Shown: piece by piece, positions 1-4,569 of the stretch
Numbering within the stretch: the stretch's first letter is position 1
Layout of the letters: each line of letters begins with the position of its first letter
DNA from: an uncultured Acidobacteriota bacterium
Lineage (GTDB): Bacteria > Acidobacteriota > Vicinamibacteria > Vicinamibacterales > SCN-69-37
Assembly (NCBI GenBank): GCA_937880585.1
Contig: CALFMR010000194.1
Coordinates: 1-6,344, forward strand
Reading direction: 5' to 3'
DNA length: 6,344 nucleotides
Notes under the pieces: model-generated
Databases searched by the model: none
Seen by the model: only the letters and a program-made list of their open reading frames with translations
Told to the model about the DNA's origin: nothing
Position numbers and translations under genes: made by a program

Positions 1-572
1 ACGAGCCCGGTGTTGACGACGCGCTGTTCCTCGATGCCCTGATACTGCATCTCGCGGAAGAAGTTGTTCGGGCCGAGGATGTCGCGATAGGTCGCCGCGG
101 CGTGCATCGCCTTCTGCGCCTGGTCGGTGCGCAGGCCCGTGGCGACTTCGCCCTTGAGGCAGCTGCTGAGGCCGATGAGTCCCTTGGCGTGCGCGGCGAG
201 CAGCGCTTTGTCGATGCGCGGCTTGTAATAGAACCCGTCCGTGTAGCCGGCCGAGACGAGCTTGACGAGGTTGTGGAAGCCTTCGCTCGTCTCCGCGAGC
301 AGGACCAGATGGTTCGCCGTCTCTCCGGGCGTGCCGGATCGATCCGTCCGCGCGCCGGGCGCCACGTACACCTCGCAGCCGAGGATCGGCTTGACGCCGC
401 GCTTCCGTGCCTCGTCGTGGAAGGTCACGGCCGAGAACATGTTCCCGTGCTCGGTGACCGCCACGGCCGGCATCTTCAGCTCGGCGACGCGATCGAGCAT
501 CTCGCCGATCCGGCACGCGCCGTCGAGCAGCGAGAACTCGGTGTGCAGGTGCAGATGGACGAAGTCTGGCAT
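1..572 (-). CDS. dnaE: DNA polymerase III alpha subunit, N-terminal PHP domain (partial, runs off left edge)
   Basis: This encodes the catalytic subunit of the replicative DNA polymerase. Only the first 190 codons are present, read from 572 down to base 1 with no stop, so the rest lies beyond the left edge. The visible part is the PHP (polymerase and histidinol phosphatase) domain. It opens with MPDFVHLHLHTEFSLLDG (His6, His8, His10), followed by VTEHGNMFSAV (40-49), ILGCEVYVAP (63-72, Glu67), NHLVLLAE (87-94), YYKPRID (115-121) and SSCLKGEVA (136-144). Keeping the His cluster means this PHP is of the metal-binding type, unlike the degenerate one in E. coli DnaE. Where most relatives have TDHG, this one has TEHG. 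The ATG start shares its A with the guaA stop (TGATG), which points to translational coupling. A GGGAG lies 2 bases upstream, closer than usual. The family call is very secure; the DnaE rather than PolC assignment follows from PHP at the extreme N-terminus. Confidence 0.96.
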   Translation of the reverse strand, partial: MPDFVHLHLHTEFSLLDGACRIGEMLDRVAELKMPAVAVTEHGNMFSAVTFHDEARKRGVKPILGCEVYVAPGARTDRSGTPGETANHLVLLAETSEGFHNLVKLVSAGYTDGFYYKPRIDKALLAAHAKGLIGLSSCLKGEVATGLRTDQAQKAMHAAATYRDILGPNNFFREMQYQGIEEQRVVNTGL

Positions 573-579
573 CACTCCC
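572..579 (-). promoter_or_regulatory. TGATG stop/start overlap with a close GGGAG, dnaE ribosome entry
   Basis: Read on the minus strand the bases are GGGAG-TG-ATG. The guaA TGA (574-572) and dnaE ATG (572-570) share one base. GGGAG (579-575) could pair with the 16S rRNA tail, but only 2 bases separate it from the ATG, shorter than the usual 5-9. The layout favours re-initiation by ribosomes finishing guaA over independent entry. The GGGAG also encodes the conserved Trp-Glu end of GuaA, so it may be partly a coding by-product. Confidence 0.6.
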
Positions 580-2107
580 ATTCAATGGTCGCCGGCGGCT
601 TCGAGCTGATGTCGTAGACGACGCGATTGATCCCGCGCACCTCGTTGACGATACGCGACGAGATCGCGGCGAGTAGGTCGTGCGGAAGCCGCGCCCAGTC
701 GGCCGTCATTCCATCCTTGCTCTCGACCGCGCGAATCGCAACCGTATATTCGTACGTCCGGCCGTCGCCCATGACGCCGACGCTCTGCACGGGGAGGAGC
801 ACGGCGAACGACTGCCAGAGCTTCCGGTACCATCCCGCCTTCCGCACTTCGTCGACGACGACGGCGTCAGCACGGCGTAGGAGATCGAGCCGGTCGCGCG
901 TCGCGGGTCCGAGCAGGCGCACCGCCAGGCCGGGGCCCGGAAACGGCTGGCGCCAGACGAACTCGTCGTCGAGTCCGAGCGTCGTGCCCACGGCGCGCAC
1001 TTCATCCTTGAACAGCTCTCGCAGCGGCTCGACGAGTTTGAACCGCATGCGCTCGGGAAGCCCGCCGACGTTGTGATGGCTCTTGATCGCCGCCGACGGG
1101 CCGATGACCGACACGCTTTCGATGACGTCCGGATAGAGCGTGCCCTGCGCGAGGAAGTCGAACGTGCCAAGCTCGTTCGCGCGGCGTTCGAAGACGTCGA
1201 TGAACGTGGCGCCGATGATCTTCCGCTTGCGCTCGGGATCGCTGACGCCGTCGAGACGCTCGAGGAACAGGTCCGACGCGTCGACGAATTCGAGCGGCAG
1301 CCCGAGACGCGTGAACCGCGTCCGCACCTGCTCCGCTTCGTTGAGACGCAGGAGTCCGTTGTCGACGAAGATGCACGTCAGCCGATCGCCGATCGCGCGG
1401 TGCAGCAGCACGGCCGCGACCGTCGAATCCACGCCGCCCGACAGGCCGCACACGACGCGGCCCTCGCCGACCTGCTGCCGAATGCGCGCAATGCTCTCTT
1501 CGACGAACGACGCCATCGTCCAATCGCCGCGGCAGCCGCAGACGCCGAACGCGAAGTTCCGCAGGATGTCCGTGCCGTGCTCGGTGTGCGCGACCTCGGG
1601 GTGGAACAGGAGACCGTAGAGCTTGCGTCCCGGATGCTGGATGGCCGCCACGGGCGCATTGGGCGACGTTGCTACGATCTCGAAGCCTTCCGGCGCCCGC
1701 GCGACGAAGTCGCCATGACTCGCCCAGACGCGCGCCTCGCCCGGAAGTCCGGCAAAGAGCGGCGCACTCGTCGCGAAGCTGACCGTGGCCAGTCCGTACT
1801 CACGATGCGGTGCGCGCTCGACCGCGCCGCCGAGCCGGTCGGTCAGAAGCTGCATGCCGTAGCAGATGCCGAGCGTCGGCGTGCCGATCTCGAAGATCGC
1901 CGGATCGACACCGGGCGCTCCCGGCTCGGACACGCTCTTCGGCCCGCCGGAGAAGATGATCCCGACCGGCGCGCGACGCCGAATCTCCTCCGCCGTCGTC
2001 GTCGGCGGCAGGATCTCCGAGAAGACGGCGAGCTCGCGCAGCCGGCGCGCAATCAACTGGGTGTACTGCGAGCCGAAATCGAGAACGATGATCGTTTGAT
2101 GTGTCAC
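572..2107 (-). CDS. guaA: GMP synthase (glutamine-hydrolysing)
   Basis: GuaA converts XMP, ATP and glutamine to GMP, the last step of guanine nucleotide synthesis, in the cytoplasm. The gene is complete at 511 residues from the chosen GTG, normal for the family (about 510-525). The class I glutamine amidotransferase domain comes first: LDFGSQYTQL near residue 9, the nucleophile Cys82 in LGICYGMQLL, and His169 and Glu171 in FHPEVAHTEHG. The ATP-pyrophosphatase domain follows with the P-loop GLSGGVDSTVAA (SGGVDS at 223-228) and KSHHNVGGLP (342-351). The C-terminal dimerisation region has RQPFPGPGLAVR, VGVMGDGRTYEY and the terminal KPPATIEWE. The frame also allows a TTG start at 2128 (518 residues). 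I prefer GTG at 2107 because it gives the usual short lead-in and because the TTG sits just after a stable leader hairpin. Neither start has a Shine-Dalgarno. The stop overlaps the dnaE start. Function is not in doubt; the start is moderately sure. Confidence 0.97.
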   Translation of the reverse strand: MTHQTIIVLDFGSQYTQLIARRLRELAVFSEILPPTTTAEEIRRRAPVGIIFSGGPKSVSEPGAPGVDPAIFEIGTPTLGICYGMQLLTDRLGGAVERAPHREYGLATVSFATSAPLFAGLPGEARVWASHGDFVARAPEGFEIVATSPNAPVAAIQHPGRKLYGLLFHPEVAHTEHGTDILRNFAFGVCGCRGDWTMASFVEESIARIRQQVGEGRVVCGLSGGVDSTVAAVLLHRAIGDRLTCIFVDNGLLRLNEAEQVRTRFTRLGLPLEFVDASDLFLERLDGVSDPERKRKIIGATFIDVFERRANELGTFDFLAQGTLYPDVIESVSVIGPSAAIKSHHNVGGLPERMRFKLVEPLRELFKDEVRAVGTTLGLDDEFVWRQPFPGPGLAVRLLGPATRDRLDLLRRADAVVVDEVRKAGWYRKLWQSFAVLLPVQSVGVMGDGRTYEYTVAIRAVESKDGMTADWARLPHDLLAAISSRIVNEVRGINRVVYDISSKPPATIEWE

Positions 2108-2132
2108 GCGGCGATGGGACGGAAGCAAGGAC

Positions 2133-2146
2133 GAGGCCGAAGCCCC
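2133..2146 (-). other. UUCG-tetraloop hairpin in the guaA leader
   Basis: On the minus strand the bases GGGGC-TTCG-GCCTC fold into a 5-bp stem (one G-U pair) closed by C(UUCG)G, one of the most stable RNA tetraloops. With transcription starting near 2154, the hairpin begins about 9 bases into the mRNA and ends 26 bases before the GTG start at 2107. It has no U tract, so it is not an intrinsic terminator by itself. It could protect the 5' end or affect translation initiation. The pairing is seen directly; any role is inference, and in a GC-rich leader a short hairpin can arise by chance. Confidence 0.45.
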
Positions 2147-2159
2147 GCGCGAACGCCGC

Positions 2160-2165
2160 TATTAT
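2160..2165 (+). promoter_or_regulatory. Putative -10 box for the propeller gene, overlapping the guaA -10
   Basis: TATTAT on the plus strand matches the TATAAT consensus at 5 of 6 positions. It lies six bases before the GTG at 2172, so a transcript starting seven bases after the box would begin on the start codon itself and be leaderless. I see no convincing -35. The box is the other face of the guaA -10, the two together reading TATTATAA. It is a prediction from position and match only. The true promoter could lie further upstream within guaA. Confidence 0.35.
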
Positions 2166-2187
2166 AAGCGGGTGGCGCGTGTCGCAA
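2161..2187 (-). promoter_or_regulatory. Promoter of the guaA-dnaE unit (sigma-70 type)
   Basis: The minus strand carries a perfect TATAAT -10 box at 2166-2161. TTGCGA at 2187-2182 matches the -35 consensus at 4 of 6 positions but with a short 15-base spacer. The predicted start is a G at 2154, giving a leader of about 47 bases to the preferred GTG. A perfect TATAAT is conspicuous in this GC-rich sequence. The -35 assignment is weak. The promoter overlaps the first codons of the divergent propeller gene, so the two transcription units share control DNA. Confidence 0.65.
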
Positions 2188-3491
2188 CCACGATATGTGG
2201 GGGTCTCGTCCTCGCGGCCGTTCTGGTGTTACCCACCGTCGTCCTGCGATCGCAAGCGAACGGGCAGACCGTTCCCGCGCCGACACCGTCGAGCGCATCA
2301 ACCGTCACATTGCCGCCCCCGCCCGGCATGTCGACCGCGGAGCCGGCGCCCACGACGCCTCCGTTGCCATTCGATGTCGGCACGCGCGCGCATCTGCCCC
2401 CGCCGCCCGGCTTCCCGTTGATCAGCGTCGGCCTCACGGCGCACCTTCCGACGGCCGCGCAAGTGGCGGCGGCTGAAGCTGCCAAGCCGACGTTCTCATT
2501 CGCGTGGATGCATCCCGTCTCGCTCGGCGGACCGCGCTACGTCGCGATGACGCCCCTGCGCGTCGTCGTCGCCGGCGGCGACGACCCGATGGCGGGCTTC
2601 GCCATCGCGGACGGCACGCCCGTGTGGACCGCGCCAGTCGCGGCGACCGCTCCGCTCGCCGCGCTCGACCGCGTCGTCTTTGCGACCAGTGACAAGGCAC
2701 TGACGGCCGTCGACGCGTCAACGGGCACGATCGTGTGGACGACGGCGGTCGCCGGCGCGGCGTCCGCGGCGGGCCCGCTCGCCGTCGATGGACGCGTCAT
2801 TGTCTCGACCGCGACCGACGTGCGCGCATATCGCGCCGACGACGGCACCGCACTCTGGCAGCAGAACGTCGGCTCGCCCGCCATCGTGCCGCTCGCCAAT
2901 GGTGTGAACGCGGTCGTCGTCGCGCTCACCGACCACACGCTCGCGGCGCTCAATCTCGAGACGGGAGCCGTGAACTGGCGCGTGACGCTCACGATGACGC
3001 CGACCGGCATCGTGGCCAACGGGGATCGCGTGTACTTCGGCACGAGCGAGGGACCAGCGTGCGCCTACGCACAGACCAACGGCCGGATGGACTGGTGCTA
3101 TCGCGTGCGCGTCCCCGCGATCGGCGCACCCGCGGTCGACGACCGCCTCGTGTACATGGTGTTTCTCGACAATACCGTGCGCTTGTTCGATCGCGGCAAT
3201 GGCGCGATGCGACGCGTCGACATCCTGCCCCGTCGCGCGCTCGCTGGTCCCGCGCTCACGGCGCCCACTGAGATGCTCGTGCCGCTCGTCACCGACGAGG
3301 TCTTCGCGTTGTCGCGCGCGCAGGCGCCGTCGCCGACGGCGAGGCCGCCCAAACCCGCCGTGACCGATCAGCCGCAGCCGTCGGCGTCACTCCAGGCGAT
3401 TGCCGTCGCCCCCAACGGCGCGTGGATGGCGCTCCTCACCGTCTCGCCGGTCGACCGCGCCGTCGTCGTCTACAAGCACAAGTTGCGGTGA
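2172..3491 (+). CDS. Exported or membrane-anchored PQQ-like beta-propeller protein
   Basis: This 439-residue protein has no assignable specific function. Residues 1-30 look like a signal peptide or N-terminal anchor: MAR followed by a hydrophobic stretch at about 9-25. There is no lipobox, unlike E. coli BamB. Residues 35-82 are a Pro/Ala/Thr-rich linker containing LPPPPG twice (47-52 and 75-80). From about 110 to 380 come six to seven propeller blades of the PQQ/WD-like type, each ending in a glycine turn and a tryptophan, for example DGTPVW (147-152), STGTIVW (183-189), DDGTALW (223-229) and ETGAVNW (263-269). Blade five has Cys297 and Cys309, able to form a disulfide outside the cytoplasm. 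A second Pro-rich spacer (385-403) precedes the last strands. Such folds usually mediate protein contacts in the envelope; quinoprotein dehydrogenase activity is unlikely, because no active-site set is visible. The GTG start is chosen because it gives the signal peptide; no Shine-Dalgarno precedes it. The 3' end overlaps the convergent gene by 105 bases. Confidence 0.85.
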   Translation: MARVATTICGGLVLAAVLVLPTVVLRSQANGQTVPAPTPSSASTVTLPPPPGMSTAEPAPTTPPLPFDVGTRAHLPPPPGFPLISVGLTAHLPTAAQVAAAEAAKPTFSFAWMHPVSLGGPRYVAMTPLRVVVAGGDDPMAGFAIADGTPVWTAPVAATAPLAALDRVVFATSDKALTAVDASTGTIVWTTAVAGAASAAGPLAVDGRVIVSTATDVRAYRADDGTALWQQNVGSPAIVPLANGVNAVVVALTDHTLAALNLETGAVNWRVTLTMTPTGIVANGDRVYFGTSEGPACAYAQTNGRMDWCYRVRVPAIGAPAVDDRLVYMVFLDNTVRLFDRGNGAMRRVDILPRRALAGPALTAPTEMLVPLVTDEVFALSRAQAPSPTARPPKPAVTDQPQPSASLQAIAVAPNGAWMALLTVSPVDRAVVVYKHKLR

Positions 3492-4499
3492 TCGCTCGAT
3501 GGAGATCGTGCCTTCGGCCGTCGAGAAGCGGCGGTACTGCGTCTGGTAGGCGGATACGGCGCTCAGCGCGAAGTATTCGAAGATGAGGCCACGGACGATC
3601 CACGCCGCCAGTTGCAGCGGCACGACGACGACGCTCGCGAACGGCATCCAGGCGATGACCGCCAGTCCGGCCGCGGCCAGCACCAAGAGCATCGTCGCGA
3701 CGACCGTCACGCATCCCAGCACGCTGAAGATGCCGATGACCTGCCGCGCGTCCGCCATGACGAACCGTGCGAGCCGGCGCCGCGCGTCGCCGAGGCCGCA
3801 GTCGTCGGTCAGGATGACGACGCGCAGCAAATCGTAGGCGAGCTTGATCGCGGCCACGCGCACGACGCCGACGCTGGTCGCGGCCACGACGGCGAGCGGC
3901 CAGGCCGCCGCCCACGTGGCATCGGCGGCGAGTCCGGCGCTCGCGCCGAGTGCCGCGAGATACGCGACGCCGACGATGAAATCCGCGACGGCCAGCGCAA
4001 GCGCCAGCGCGAGCATGCGCCGCCCGAAGCGCGCAATGCCGTCGCGAACGCGCTGGAGACTCCAGACCCAGGCGTCGGATAGCGGCTCGCTGCCGCCGCG
4101 CCAGCCGTGGCCGTCGGCGAGCCGATGTTCGGCGGCGACGATCACGTGCAGCGTGCCGGCCTTGACGATCGCCATGAGGGCCTCGCCACCGAAGGCGACG
4201 ACGGCCACGGCCGCGAGAAACGACACGAGCGCTTCGGGGGCCGAGGCCAGTGCGCCGATGACGACATCGGCCGTCGAGGGCAGGCCGGCGCGCAGCATGT
4301 CGCCCAGGTCGGCGCCCATGAGAGCCGCGCCCATCACGGCGCCGCCGATGATGGGGACGGCGAGCGCGAGCTCGTACAGGAGCTCGACGGCCAGATCGAC
4401 GAGGACGACGGGCCAGTTGACGGCGACGACGAGGGCGCCGCGTTCGAGCGCGGCGAGGAGGGGCAGCGGGCCTTTATCGCGGCCGGCGGCACGGGACAC
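3387..4499 (-). CDS. Multi-pass inner-membrane protein of unknown function
   Basis: From the GTG at 4499 this encodes 370 residues, rich in Ala, Val and Leu. I do not recognise the family. Hydrophobic segments are visible at about 22-60 (one or two helices), 90-108, 162-184, 198-216, 255-280 and 283-305, so about six or seven membrane spans. A soluble loop of about 115-160 and a polar stretch TDDCGLGDARRRLARF (231-246) lie between them. FEYFALSAVSAYQTQYRRF (307-325) looks like a conserved-type amphipathic end. Residues 337-370 are charged, low in hydrophobics and lie opposite the propeller gene, so the tail may be an extension past an ancestral stop. The frame is open upstream to 4574, with another GTG at 4544. 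I chose 4499 because a good extended -10 box ends ten bases before it and the extra residues would lie over the neighbour's promoter. The membrane character is clear, the role unknown. Confidence 0.72.
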   Translation of the reverse strand: MSRAAGRDKGPLPLLAALERGALVVAVNWPVVLVDLAVELLYELALAVPIIGGAVMGAALMGADLGDMLRAGLPSTADVVIGALASAPEALVSFLAAVAVVAFGGEALMAIVKAGTLHVIVAAEHRLADGHGWRGGSEPLSDAWVWSLQRVRDGIARFGRRMLALALALAVADFIVGVAYLAALGASAGLAADATWAAAWPLAVVAATSVGVVRVAAIKLAYDLLRVVILTDDCGLGDARRRLARFVMADARQVIGIFSVLGCVTVVATMLLVLAAAGLAVIAWMPFASVVVVPLQLAAWIVRGLIFEYFALSAVSAYQTQYRRFSTAEGTISIERSPQLVLVDDDGAVDRRDGEERHPRAVGGDGNRLE

Positions 4500-4508
4500 G
4501 GGCCGGCG

Positions 4509-4517
4509 AGTATAACA
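4509..4517 (-). promoter_or_regulatory. Extended -10 promoter element for the membrane protein gene
   Basis: The minus strand reads TGT-TATACT, an extended -10 (TG-n-TATAMT) with the hexamer matching consensus at 5 of 6. Extended -10 promoters can work without a good -35, and none is seen here. The predicted start is near 4502, only about three bases before the chosen GTG at 4499, so the mRNA would be leaderless or nearly so. If translation instead starts at the GTG at 4544, this element would be inside the gene and not its promoter. Confidence 0.5.
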
Positions 4518-4547
4518 CTGCGGTTTTTGGTATTCTCGCGACACTGC
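4515..4547 (+). repeat. Direct repeat ACACTGC in the divergent spacer
   Basis: ACACTGC occurs at 4515-4521 and again at 4541-4547, 26 bases apart start to start. With the following bases the match is 8 of 9 (ACACTGCGG and ACACTGCCG). One copy touches the minus-strand -10 box and the other lies just after the plus-strand -10. The placement would suit a regulator acting on both divergent genes, but a 7-base repeat is short and may be chance. Confidence 0.3.
4531..4536 (+). promoter_or_regulatory. Possible -10 box for the sensor gene
   Basis: TATTCT matches TATAAT at 4 of 6 and lies in the most AT-rich part of the 65-base spacer. Transcription would start near 4543, leaving a leader of about 22 bases before the GTG at 4565. 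No -35 is recognisable and no Shine-Dalgarno follows. It is the best candidate in the spacer but weak. Confidence 0.35.
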
Positions 4548-4559
4548 CGCGCCCCGCTC

Positions 4560-4569
4560 GACACGTGTC
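4560..4569. repeat. Perfect palindrome GACACGTGTC over the sensor gene start codon
   Basis: GACACGTGTC is a perfect 10-base inverted repeat that contains the GTG start codon (4565-4567). GACAC recurs at 4495-4499, on the membrane gene's start codon, and at 4540-4544. It could be an operator for a dimeric regulator controlling the divergent pair. It could equally be a coincidence of GC-rich sequence; no regulator gene is next to it in the window. Confidence 0.25.

Noticed and set aside
102..617. A 171-codon open frame on the plus strand opposite dnaE
   Set aside because: The minus strand encodes an unmistakable DnaE PHP domain here; the plus product has no recognisable features.
1073..2167. 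A 364-codon open frame on the plus strand opposite guaA
   Set aside because: It is antisense to a certain guaA, Arg/Asp/Glu-rich and featureless. It is a shadow created by third-position GC bias.
2172..3491. Identification of the propeller protein as BamB or a PQQ-dependent dehydrogenase
   Set aside because: There is no lipobox or BamB-type neighbourhood, and no dehydrogenase active-site residues can be seen. Only the fold is supported.
3492..3525. Inverted CTCGA/TCGAG with an inner GCC-TTC-GGC after the propeller gene stop, as a terminator
   Set aside because: The stems are short and broken by a large interior, there is no T tract, and the bases code for the membrane protein on the other strand.
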